64,000 nucleotides of DNA, from the NCBI GenBank assembly GCA_035758575.1, contig DASTXH010000066.1:6651-70650 (forward strand), written 5' to 3'. This document shows, piece after piece, positions 32,326 to 39,855 of this stretch (its first letter is position 1; each line of letters starts with the position of its first letter). This stretch comes from JANWHZ01 sp035758575. Lineage in GTDB: Bacteria > Patescibacteriota > Saccharimonadia > Saccharimonadales > UBA4665. Made by a program: the position numbers and the translations under genes. The notes below the pieces were generated by a model. That model was not told the DNA's origin, ran no database searches, and saw nothing but the letters and a program-made list of their open reading frames with translations.

Positions 32326-33663
32326 CTACAATTCGTTGTCGAGCGCTTCTGATGGGTGCCGGTAGTCCTGGATGATACTGACGATGCGTGGGATACTGCG
32401 TTTTTCTTCAGTGCCCGTCTGTAGGTTTTTCAGGGTGTATACGTCCTCTGACAATTCCTGTTCGCCGATTACCAGCGCGTAGTGAATGCCCTTTTTGTGC
32501 GCCGTCGTGAACTGCTTGTCCAGTTTGCGGCCGGTAATATCCACGGCCACGCGCACGCCGTGCTCACGAAGTGTCGCCACAGGCTTCAGCGCCTGCTGCA
32601 TCACCCCAGCATCTCCGGCCACGATGACGTACAAATCGGTGTCCGATGGCAATTTTGGTAGTAACCCGTGCGATTCCAAAAAGTTCGCCAGCGTTACGTC
32701 ACCAAAACCAAAACCCACGGTCGGCACCGGCTCCACGCCAAACAGCCCTACCAGGCCATCGTAGCGACCTCCGCCCATCATAGAACGATTGTTTTCAGGG
32801 TTGGTGTCAAAAATCTCAAATACCAGGTCGGTGTAATAGTCAAAGCCGCGCATCAGGGTCACGTCAAACTCAGCATTAGTGATACCCGATGCCTTCAAAA
32901 GCTCCAGCATCTGGTGTAGTTCCGTCAAGGCCGGGTGGCTTTGCAGCTGCTGCGGTAGTGCCGACATGCGCTTGGCGTCCAGTACGTCCAGTAGGCGCTG
33001 CACCACTCCCTGTTCACGCTGCGATGGCAGCAATACCGCCTCTGCCTGGGTAATAAAATTAGCCCGGTCTATCTTGTGCATACGATCTATCAGCCGGCCT
33101 ATACTCGACGCTTGCGTGGCGTCCAGCCCCAAATAGTCACGTAGCATATAGTCGATAAACTTACGACTGTTCAGCTTGATGGTATACATACTGCGTTTGG
33201 CGCCGAAGCCGCGGAAAATGGCATCAGCCACCATAACGATCTCTTGCTCGGCCGCAATACCAGCGACACCAAATATATCTACGTTCAGCTGCCAGTGCTC
33301 GCGCAAACGCCCACGCTGCGGACGCTCGTAGCGCCAGAGGTTGGGAATACTGTACCAGCGCAGCGGGTAGGCCAGCTCCTGGCGCTTAGCCGCCACCATA
33401 CGGCTGACCGTAGGCGTCATTTCGGGCCGAATGGCCACGCGGCGGCCGCCGCGGTCCTCAAATACATAGGTTTGTTCATTTACGATCTCTTCGCCGGTTT
33501 TAGCCAGGTACAGTTCGAGTGGCTCCAGCACTGGCGCGTCGTACTCTTCGTAGCCGAAGCGTTCAACTACTTCGCGCAGCTTAGCGAAAATATATCTCTG
33601 CAGGCGCTTGTCTTCGGGGTAGAAATCACGTGCGCCCTTGTAGGGTTGTGTAGATAATGCCAT
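32326..33663 (-). CDS. hisS: Histidine-tRNA ligase
   Basis: Class II synthetase charging tRNA-His. Of 445 residues, the N-terminus reads QPYKGARDFYPEDKRLQRYI. Motif 2 is RWYSIPNLWRYERPQRGRLRE (first part within residues 110-131). The histidine-A motif is LMRGFDYYTDLVFEI and motif 3 is GGGRYDGLVGLFG. The C-terminal anticodon-binding domain follows from about 335. Length is normal. It precedes tig by 59 bp and may be co-transcribed. Confidence 0.97.
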   Translation of the reverse strand: MALSTQPYKGARDFYPEDKRLQRYIFAKLREVVERFGYEEYDAPVLEPLELYLAKTGEEIVNEQTYVFEDRGGRRVAIRPEMTPTVSRMVAAKRQELAYPLRWYSIPNLWRYERPQRGRLREHWQLNVDIFGVAGIAAEQEIVMVADAIFRGFGAKRSMYTIKLNSRKFIDYMLRDYLGLDATQASSIGRLIDRMHKIDRANFITQAEAVLLPSQREQGVVQRLLDVLDAKRMSALPQQLQSHPALTELHQMLELLKASGITNAEFDVTLMRGFDYYTDLVFEIFDTNPENNRSMMGGGRYDGLVGLFGVEPVPTVGFGFGDVTLANFLESHGLLPKLPSDTDLYVIVAGDAGVMQQALKPVATLREHGVRVAVDITGRKLDKQFTTAHKKGIHYALVIGEQELSEDVYTLKNLQTGTEEKRSIPRIVSIIQDYRHPSEALDNEL

Positions 33664-33810
33664 GTCAGTTCCATTCTATAAGATGTAGGGTTACTTGCAT
33701 AGGTATGGCGGGCCGGCAGCGGAAGAAAGGCCGCGTACCGGCTATATATGGATTTGATGCGCACTACAATAAAACATCTCCTGACAGAATAGCATATTGT
33801 AGCGTGTCAG

Positions 33811-34113
33811 CTATCTAAACCGCACCAGCACGCCACCCACGATCAACAAGTCCAGCACCAACCACGACGCCTGCAAACAGACGATTGGCTTGTCTTTATG
33901 GTACAAACCATACCACAGCCATATCACCGCCACCACAGCGTATGCGAACCAAGTAGGCAGCGATACGCCGCGATCGTGCGTCATCCACACATTCCACACT
34001 TGCGGCAGCGTCATCAGCGGCCCCAATGCCACAGCGACATACACCAAGCGGTCAATGGTACGCTTGCTTTTCCGGTGTTTCTTTATTTTCGCATGGTAGA
34101 TGTTTACACCCAT
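33811..34113 (-). CDS. SemiSWEET-like PQ-loop membrane protein
   Basis: A 100-residue protein with three predicted membrane helices (about 25-42, 50-70, 78-96) and the PQ motif LGPLMTLPQVWNVWMT near residues 30-45. A matching VSLPTWFAYAVVAVIWLWYG segment marks it as a SemiSWEET/MtN3 half-transporter, which dimerises to pass sugars or related solutes. The basic N-terminus (KIKKHRKSKRT) suggests a cytoplasmic start. It stands alone, following the tRNA repeat array in the same direction. Confidence 0.75.
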   Translation of the reverse strand: MGVNIYHAKIKKHRKSKRTIDRLVYVAVALGPLMTLPQVWNVWMTHDRGVSLPTWFAYAVVAVIWLWYGLYHKDKPIVCLQASWLVLDLLIVGGVLVRFR

Positions 34114-34141
34114 TATGGTAATGATACCATGGCACTGAATG

Positions 34142-34321
34142 GGTGCGGATGAGAGGACTAGCGGGCTTCGCCCTTTATCCGCAGCACTGTGCTCGGTGCG
34201 AGCACCTGTGCGCAGTACTGCTCCACGACCTCCCGTTCGCTTCGCTCACTCACGAGGTTCTAAAGTCCTCTTATCCGTAAGCCATATAAAAAGCCCCGAC
34301 ATTGCCGGGGCTTTTTTGTTT
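34142..34321 (-). repeat. tRNA-Leu-derived repeat unit 1
   Basis: The unit begins (plus coordinates 34142-34159) with a copy of the last 18-19 bases of the tRNA-Leu gene, including CCA and acceptor strand. It ends with the terminator at 34288-34317. It also holds an inverted copy of the tRNA 3' end at 34264-34277 (14 bp, one G-T mismatch to 34146-34159), so the unit can fold into one long stem. It shares GCTCCACGACCTCC (34220-34233) with unit 2. Confidence 0.75.
34288..34317. terminator. Terminator hairpin in repeat unit 1
   Basis: AAAAAGCCCCG-acatt-GCCGGGGCTTTTTT type hairpin with A and T flanks on both sides, able to act on either strand. On the minus strand it follows the truncated tRNA 3' end of unit 2 by 4 bp, in the same position as the terminator of the intact tRNA gene. 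Confidence 0.8.
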
Positions 34322-34504
34322 GGTGCGGATGAGAGGAATATCGCTACGCTCTTCCGCTGCGGCGTGCTCTCCGCCAGCCGGCGGATGCGCGCGTCCTCGC
34401 TCCACGACCTCCACGGGTTCGCCCGCCACGCGGGCACCCATGGAAGCTCAGGCCCCCTTCAGGGCCAAACAAAAAGCCCCGGGCGATGCCGGAGCTTTTT
34501 GTTT
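34322..34504 (-). repeat. tRNA-Leu-derived repeat unit 2
   Basis: It begins with 16-17 bases identical to the tRNA-Leu 3' end (34322-34337). After about 60 unrelated GC-rich bases it shows GCTCCACGACCTCC (34399-34412) and ACGGGT, which again resembles the tRNA T-arm side (ACCTCCACGGGT). It ends in a terminator (34471-34501). The offset from unit 1 is 180 bp. Confidence 0.75.
34471..34501. terminator. Terminator hairpin in repeat unit 2
   Basis: An AAAAAGC-rich arm pairs with a GCTTTTT arm around a GC core (CCGG/GCCGG) with one mismatch and a short loop. On the minus strand it lies 3 bp after the tRNA 3' end copy of unit 3. Confidence 0.78.
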
Positions 34505-34681
34505 GGTGCGGATGAGAGGACTTGGCCACCTTCGGCGGCCCCGCAACTTCACGGCGGCAAGCACAGCTTGCCCCGGAAGACTGCCTTGCGAAGCGCCACT
34601 GGCGCTTCTCACCTCCACGGGTGGAGGTTCAAGCCTAACCCATGTCAATATAAAAAGGCTCCCAAAGGAGCCTTTTTATAT
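34505..34681 (-). repeat. tRNA-Leu-derived repeat unit 3
   Basis: It begins with 19-20 bases identical to the tRNA-Leu 3' end (34505-34524). It contains ACCTCCAC-GG-GTGGAGGT (34611-34628), whose right arm continues TTCAAG as in the tRNA T-arm, in inverted orientation. It ends in a terminator. The offset from unit 2 is 183 bp and to the intact tRNA 178 bp. Confidence 0.75.
34652..34677 (-). terminator. Terminator of tRNA-Leu
   Basis: AAAAAGGCTCC-caaa-GGAGCCTTTTT: a perfect stem with a 4-nt loop and T-run, 5 bp after the encoded CCA end on the minus strand. Confidence 0.9.
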
Positions 34682-34765
34682 TGGTGCGGATGAGAGGACT
34701 TGAACCTCCACGGGTCTCCCCACTAGCTCCTAAGGCTAGCGTGTCTACCATTCCACCACATCCGC
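34682..34765 (-). tRNA. tRNA-Leu (anticodon UAG)
   Basis: An 84-base class II tRNA. The 7-bp acceptor stem is GCGGATG/CATCCGC with discriminator A and an encoded CCA. The anticodon stem CTAGC/GCTAG closes the loop CTTAGGA, giving anticodon TAG (reads CUN codons). A long variable arm (GGGGAGACCC) and a T-loop TTCAAGT complete it. It is followed by a terminator and then by three partial copies of its 3' end. Confidence 0.96.
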
Positions 34766-34872
34766 GCGGACGGTTAGCACCAGTATTGTATCTGAAAGTG
34801 CAAAAAACTGCTACCCCTATGTAGCTAGGATCATTGACAAGTATGGTTGCGTTGCTGATGATTATAGTAACT

Positions 34873-35553
34873 ATGGAACAAAACGTGTCAAATCAGCCCT
34901 ATACCAGCAGCTGGAGTCACTTCCAGACTAGCATACAACTGGTACGTGACAACCTTGAGCCTATCATCATACTGTCTCTGTTGCCTGCATTGCTTACGCA
35001 ACTAGGTTCAGTATTGGTAACAAAGCACAACGACACGGGCTATTTGCTTAGCTTGGTGGGTGGCATCTGGACATTTATCAACATGCCGGCCATCGTGGTA
35101 CTGCAGCTGCGCGGCGCTCGCAACAAAGCTACTACCGTCAATGAGGCATACACGCAGGGGTTTCGCCATATCTGGCAAGTACTGGGTACGTTGCTCCTAT
35201 CTGGAGTACTGATACTGCTCGGATTTATCTGTCTGATCGTGCCAGGGCTGATGCTGCTGCGCCGCTATGCCTTGGCGCCGTACTATGTGGTAGACAAAAA
35301 GATGGACGTAGGCCAGGCGATGAAGCGCAGCTGGGAGGATAGCAACCATGCGGCCGGCTATATATGGGGGACTATTGGCGTGGTGCTGGTCATTAGTATT
35401 TGCTCGAGTATCCTGGGTGCGATACTCGGTTTTGTACCGGGCGCATCTGCAATAATCGCCAGTATTCTGAGCTTGGCTGCGTTCTTTCTGCTGCCGCTAA
35501 GGTACATCGAGGTAAGCCGGCACGCCAAAGCTGCTGCCACTAGTTCAAATTAG
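34873..35553 (+). CDS. Multi-pass membrane protein, DUF975/YciC-like
   Basis: A 226-residue membrane protein from the ATG at 34873 (MEQNVSNQPYTSSW). It has about five or six hydrophobic segments (near 33-47, 57-77, 106-133, 167-190, 194-212). The central stretch LLLSGVLILLGFICLIVPGL followed by RYALAPYYVVDKKMDVGQAMKRSWE is typical of the glycerophosphodiester-phosphodiesterase-membrane-domain and DUF975 group of unknown function. An upstream -10-like TATAGT lies only 4 bp before the ATG, so a leaderless transcript is possible. The 3' end overlaps recG tail to tail by 14 bp. Confidence 0.75.
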   Translation: MEQNVSNQPYTSSWSHFQTSIQLVRDNLEPIIILSLLPALLTQLGSVLVTKHNDTGYLLSLVGGIWTFINMPAIVVLQLRGARNKATTVNEAYTQGFRHIWQVLGTLLLSGVLILLGFICLIVPGLMLLRRYALAPYYVVDKKMDVGQAMKRSWEDSNHAAGYIWGTIGVVLVISICSSILGAILGFVPGASAIIASILSLAAFFLLPLRYIEVSRHAKAAATSSN

Positions 35554-37576
35554 TAACGGCGCGAAGCCGGCGCACACGGTCACTAAGCACTGCATAGCGT
35601 GTAAGATCTTCATGGCGTTCTATGCAACGTTCGGCTGCGGCGCGGGCCTGCATGATCAGCTTGGTATCGGTAAGCTGCGCAATGCGTAAGTCCAGCTGGC
35701 CATGCTGCATAGTGCCATATATTGCGCCGGGGCCGCGCAGCTTTAGGTCTAGCTCGGCCAGGCGGAACCCATCGCTGGTGCGCTCCAGCGCGCGCATGCG
35801 TGCCGACGGCGCCTTGGCGTCGCTCATCATCAAGAAACAATACGCTTTGTGCTGCCCGCGGCCGACCCGTCCGCGCAGCTGATGGATTTGCGCCAGGCCA
35901 AAGCGGTCGGCAGCCTCTATTAGCATCACACTGGCGTTGGGTACATCCACGCCCACCTCGATAACCGTGGTCGACACCAAGACATCAAGCTCATGGACCA
36001 CAAACGCCTGCATAATGTCGTTTTTTTCGGCCGCCTTCATCTTGCCGTGCAGCAGACCGACACGGAATTGCTTGAAGTCGCGCCTGGACATACGCTCATA
36101 TACTTCTTCGGCAGAGCTTAGTTCCAGCGCGGCCGATTCAGTGATAAGTGGACATACCACGAATGCCTGGCGGCCGGCGGTCAACTCCGCTGCAATACGT
36201 TCATTCAGCTGGGCGCGTGAGTTAGGCGAACATATTTCTGTCGCAACCGGCTGGCGTCCGGCGGGTTTGGCGTCCAAAATAGATACGTCCAATTCACCAT
36301 AAAGAGTCAGCGCCAGGCTGCGCGGGATGGGCGTAGCCGTCAGGTGCAGTACGTGCGGCATATGCCCAGCTTTGGCCTGCAACACCTTGCGCTGCTCCAC
36401 ACCAAAGCGATGCTGCTCGTCTATAATAATCAGCTCTAGGCTATGCATATCTACCGCATCTTGGATAAGCGCATGCGTACCCACAATAAAACGCATGTGC
36501 CCGGCGGCGATTGCGTCGTGGGCGCTGCGCTTCTGCGCCGCGCTCATGCCACCGACAAGTAAGCCTACTAGGTTATCCATGCCCATGGGCGCCAGCAAAC
36601 GCGCCAACGTTTCGGCATGCTGGCGGGCCAATAGCTCTGTGGGGGCCATCAGAGCCACCTGGTGCCCCTGGTGCAAAACCATCAGTGCGGCCATGGCCGC
36701 CACCACCGTCTTACCTGAGCCCACATCGCCCTCTACCAGGCGGTTCATGGGGTGTTCACGCTGCATGTCCTTGTATATCTGCCAGATTGCCTTGCGCTGC
36801 GCATCAGTAAGGGTAAACGGCAAATGGCCGACGAAATCTTTTGCCATCTTTTCATGGAACGGCACCTGCGGCGCATATTCACCGGCAATTTCGTACTTGT
36901 TGAGCAAACTGGCGAGGATGAGGCTAAATACCTCTTCAAACCCAAGCCGTGCGCGCGCGGCCTGCAGGCTGGCTGTCGTGGACGGAAAATGTATTTGCTC
37001 CATAGCAGCGGCGTAACTCACCAGTTTTTCCTGCCGTACCAACCAGTCGGGTAACGTTTCGGGGAGCTGGCGGATCAACGGCAGTGTCTGCTTGAGGGCA
37101 GCACGGACCTGGCGCGACGTCAGGCCCTTGGTTTCTCGGTACACCGGTACGATGCGCGCCGTATTTACTGGAAAATCGCTAGCCGCTTCCATAGTAGGAT
37201 TCATGATGGCGAAACGCTGATGCGACAGCTCAAAATTACCAGATATGAAATACTCCTGGCCGCGCTTCAAGGAATCTGCCCGGTACGGTTGGTTGAACCA
37301 CACCAGACGTACGCTGCCGGTATCATCAGAGGCGACGGCTTCAGTAATATGCATACCGCGGCGAACATATCGGCCGCTTACCTGCTTTATAAACCCGCAC
37401 ACCGTTACATGGCCGGGCTTCATATCGCGCATGGGCGACAGCACCGAATAATCGTCGTATGTACGGGGATAATAGTCTATCAATTGCGCCAGCGTACGCA
37501 CACCTAACCGCACGTACAGCCTTGCCGCCGCCTCACCCACCCCCTTCAGGGTCTGTATAGAATCTTCCAACACCAT
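35540..37576 (-). CDS. recG: ATP-dependent DNA helicase RecG
   Basis: A branch-migration helicase that remodels stalled forks and Holliday junctions. Of 678 residues, the N-terminal wedge and OB domain includes TLKGVGEAAARLYVRLGV (helix-hairpin-helix) and VTVCGFIKQVSGRYVRRG. The helicase core has Walker A EGDVGSGKTVVAAM (near 283), DEQH box IIDEQHRFGVEQ, motif III LTATPIPRSLALTLYGELD and motif VI QLRGRVGRGQHKAYC. Full length. It is the last of a minus-strand run with the methyltransferase and tyrS upstream. Confidence 0.97.
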   Translation of the reverse strand: MVLEDSIQTLKGVGEAAARLYVRLGVRTLAQLIDYYPRTYDDYSVLSPMRDMKPGHVTVCGFIKQVSGRYVRRGMHITEAVASDDTGSVRLVWFNQPYRADSLKRGQEYFISGNFELSHQRFAIMNPTMEAASDFPVNTARIVPVYRETKGLTSRQVRAALKQTLPLIRQLPETLPDWLVRQEKLVSYAAAMEQIHFPSTTASLQAARARLGFEEVFSLILASLLNKYEIAGEYAPQVPFHEKMAKDFVGHLPFTLTDAQRKAIWQIYKDMQREHPMNRLVEGDVGSGKTVVAAMAALMVLHQGHQVALMAPTELLARQHAETLARLLAPMGMDNLVGLLVGGMSAAQKRSAHDAIAAGHMRFIVGTHALIQDAVDMHSLELIIIDEQHRFGVEQRKVLQAKAGHMPHVLHLTATPIPRSLALTLYGELDVSILDAKPAGRQPVATEICSPNSRAQLNERIAAELTAGRQAFVVCPLITESAALELSSAEEVYERMSRRDFKQFRVGLLHGKMKAAEKNDIMQAFVVHELDVLVSTTVIEVGVDVPNASVMLIEAADRFGLAQIHQLRGRVGRGQHKAYCFLMMSDAKAPSARMRALERTSDGFRLAELDLKLRGPGAIYGTMQHGQLDLRIAQLTDTKLIMQARAAAERCIERHEDLTRYAVLSDRVRRLRAVTNLN

Positions 37577-37643
37577 CGTATTCAGTATAGCCTTTACGGT
37601 ATGGTACAGGCTAGCACCGGCTGCAGCCCTAGCAGCACGAGCA

Positions 37644-38429
37644 CTAGTCTACTTTGCGGACGAGGAAGAAGATGCTTGGCCCAAAGAACATAGGCGCCAA
37701 TGGCACCTGCAATGCCTTTTCGATGTTTATCATAGTGTTCACTGACAACATCTGTTTCAACCGCGGACTGCGCAGGTTAGACACCGACAGAATGCGTTCC
37801 ACGCGAAGACCCGCGTGGGATAACTGGCGCATCATGGTGTGCGGATTGTGGTTTACGAATGGTACCTCGTCCTTCTTCTTGTTCTGTGCTGAACGGATGT
37901 CTACGGGGCGTACCGGCAGCTTGGAGCCGCGTATCAGGTGTCTTAAGCGATTACGTGCATGGGCATAGTTGGCCATTTCGATGATGGCATAGCCATCGTC
38001 GCTAAGTACGCGAGCAATTTCCGCCAGCTCCGGCGTGGGATCCGGCAAGTGGTGCATGACGCGCACCATGGTTATAAGGTCTACTGAACCATCGGGCATC
38101 TCCAGGTCGCTGGCCTGCACCAGCTTGCGCTCAATTTCATCGTGCCCCTTTAAGAAATCTTTTGCGATGTCCAGCTGCTGTTGGCTGGGCTCGGCCAACA
38201 CCACTTTGTCGGCATACTTTTCGAGTAGTAGACATAGTCGTCCGTAGCCACCGCCAATGTCCACTGCCTTACCAAAATGTTTGCCTTTTAGGAGGCGCTG
38301 GATGGCGACCTCCTCTGCGGCGTGCTCATAGTCACGGCCGTCCCAGTAATGCAGATAATTGTAGCTAGGATCGTTGTACTGGTCGGCTTTTTTGTGCTGC
38401 TTGGAAGTGTCTTGTGCTTGTTGTGCCAT
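37644..38429 (-). CDS. Class I SAM-dependent methyltransferase
   Basis: A 261-residue methyltransferase of the type 11 group. Motif I AVDIGGGYGRLCLLLEKYA (about residues 56-74) binds S-adenosylmethionine, VVLAEPSQQQLDIAK is the acidic-loop region, and MVRVMHHLPDPTPELAEIAR is the post-I and IV region. The remaining half is lysine- and arginine-rich with a hydrophobic C-terminal stretch (LAPMFFGPSIFFLV), suggesting a small lipophilic or membrane-associated substrate. Substrate unknown. It lies between tyrS and recG, 37 bp after tyrS. Confidence 0.85.
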   Translation of the reverse strand: MAQQAQDTSKQHKKADQYNDPSYNYLHYWDGRDYEHAAEEVAIQRLLKGKHFGKAVDIGGGYGRLCLLLEKYADKVVLAEPSQQQLDIAKDFLKGHDEIERKLVQASDLEMPDGSVDLITMVRVMHHLPDPTPELAEIARVLSDDGYAIIEMANYAHARNRLRHLIRGSKLPVRPVDIRSAQNKKKDEVPFVNHNPHTMMRQLSHAGLRVERILSVSNLRSPRLKQMLSVNTMINIEKALQVPLAPMFFGPSIFFLVRKVD

Positions 38430-38466
38430 AGTTGCCTGTATTATTTCTTACTGTCATTGTACCAAA

Positions 38467-39699
38467 TTATCGTGTCACGACTGCAAAGCTATTTTTACCA
38501 CGCCTGATAAGATTGTCGCCAGGCTGCAATGGTTCTATATCGACGCCCGTAAGCTTTTTGCCATTGACGACGATTGCACCGGCGTTGATCAATCGACCTG
38601 CCTCTGAACGGGATCCTGCTAGGCCGGCGCGTACCAGCAGTGCCGGCAATGTCTCATCGGCCGATGATTGGATACTGGGCAGCTCAGCCTTCAACATTGT
38701 GAGGTCTGCAGCCACGAGATCCATAAAAGGCCGATCACCAAATAGCACTTCCGTCACCTTACGCGCAGCGTCAGCCTTATCCGCGCCATGTACGACCTTC
38801 GTCACCTCATATGCAAGCGCCTTCTGAGCGGCGCGGCCGCCTGGACTCTGTTTGAACTCCGTCATCAACCCCGCTACTTGGTCACGCGTTAGAAGCGTAT
38901 AAATGCCCAGGTAGCTCTCCACGCTCTCGTCATCAGCGTTCAACCAGAACTGGTAGAAACGATATACGCTGGTTTGCTGTTCATCCAGCCATACAGCGCC
39001 GCCTTCACTTTTGCCAAACTTTACGCCGGTAGCCTTGTTCACCACTAAAGGCGCAGACCAAATATCCGCCTCACCGCCCTCTATACGGCGGATAAGTTCC
39101 ACGCCGGCGATAGAGTTGCCCCATTGGTCAGCACCGCATACTTGCAGATGAACGCCTTTTGTACGGAACAAGTGCAGGAAATCATAGCCCTGGATGAGTG
39201 AATAGCTGAACTCAGCGTAGCTGATGCCCGCACCGTCTTCACTCAGCCGTTTCTGCACGAACTCGCGGCCCAGCATCTGGCGCATGGGCACATGTTTGCC
39301 GACAGTCCGCAAAAACTCCAGGTAGCCCAGGCCCTTGAACCAGTCGTAGTTGTTCACTACTTCAAAGGTCTGGCCGGCAAATAACTGCTGATACTGGCCA
39401 ATAATCGCCTGTGCGTTGCGGTCCACTTCATCTACAGGCTTGAGGTCGCGCTCCTGCGCCTTGCCGTCCGGATCCCCAATAAGCCCGGTCGCACCGCCCA
39501 CGAGTAGAACGGCTTTGTGCCCATGAGCTATAAAATGACGTACCATCATGGCAATCGCCAGGTTCCCTACAGTCATAGAGTTGGCACTTGGATCAACGCC
39601 CCAATAGAATGCAATCGGCGCTCCGTCTAAGACCTGTATGTCTTTATAAGTGGTTTGGTTTACAAAGCCGCGCCACTGCAGTTCTTCGGAAAGCGTCAT
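38467..39699 (-). CDS. tyrS: Tyrosine-tRNA ligase
   Basis: Class I synthetase, 410 residues. The HIGH region reads DPSANSMTVGNLAIAMM (near 34-50), the tyrosine pocket includes SYSLIQGYDFLHL and CGADQWGNSIAGVELIRR, and the KMSKS loop is VKFGKSEGG (near 228-236). The C-terminal S4 RNA-binding domain (about 345-408) reads AGSRSEAGRLINAGAIVVNG. This corresponds to the bacterial short-insert TyrRS type. Length is normal. Confidence 0.97.
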   Translation of the reverse strand: MTLSEELQWRGFVNQTTYKDIQVLDGAPIAFYWGVDPSANSMTVGNLAIAMMVRHFIAHGHKAVLLVGGATGLIGDPDGKAQERDLKPVDEVDRNAQAIIGQYQQLFAGQTFEVVNNYDWFKGLGYLEFLRTVGKHVPMRQMLGREFVQKRLSEDGAGISYAEFSYSLIQGYDFLHLFRTKGVHLQVCGADQWGNSIAGVELIRRIEGGEADIWSAPLVVNKATGVKFGKSEGGAVWLDEQQTSVYRFYQFWLNADDESVESYLGIYTLLTRDQVAGLMTEFKQSPGGRAAQKALAYEVTKVVHGADKADAARKVTEVLFGDRPFMDLVAADLTMLKAELPSIQSSADETLPALLVRAGLAGSRSEAGRLINAGAIVVNGKKLTGVDIEPLQPGDNLIRRGKNSFAVVTR

Positions 39700-39809
39700 G
39701 GTAATCGTCCTTTAATTACTCCTTCTGGTAAGCAAGTATACCCTACGACAACGCCTGTGCATAATACATATAAAGCGCTGAAAATGCTGGCATTTTCTCA
39801 GCCGGTGTT

Positions 39810-39818
39810 TGCTATAAT
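39810..39818 (+). promoter_or_regulatory. Extended -10 promoter of the PBP gene
   Basis: TGC followed by a perfect TATAAT (39813-39818) forms an extended -10. No good -35 is visible. Start would be near 39825, about 30 bp before the ATG, with GGGAGCGG between. A partly complementary pair, GCTGAAAATG and CATTTTCTCAGC, sits at 39776-39802. Confidence 0.6.
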
Positions 39819-39855
39819 CGAAATGACATATACGTAGGGAGCGGACAATAAAAGC

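Noticed and set aside
34139..34693. Plus-strand open frame of 184 codons with a recurring GADER peptide
   Set aside because: The recurring peptide is the translation of the repeated tRNA-Leu 3' end; the region also holds three terminators. It is better explained as a non-coding repeat array.
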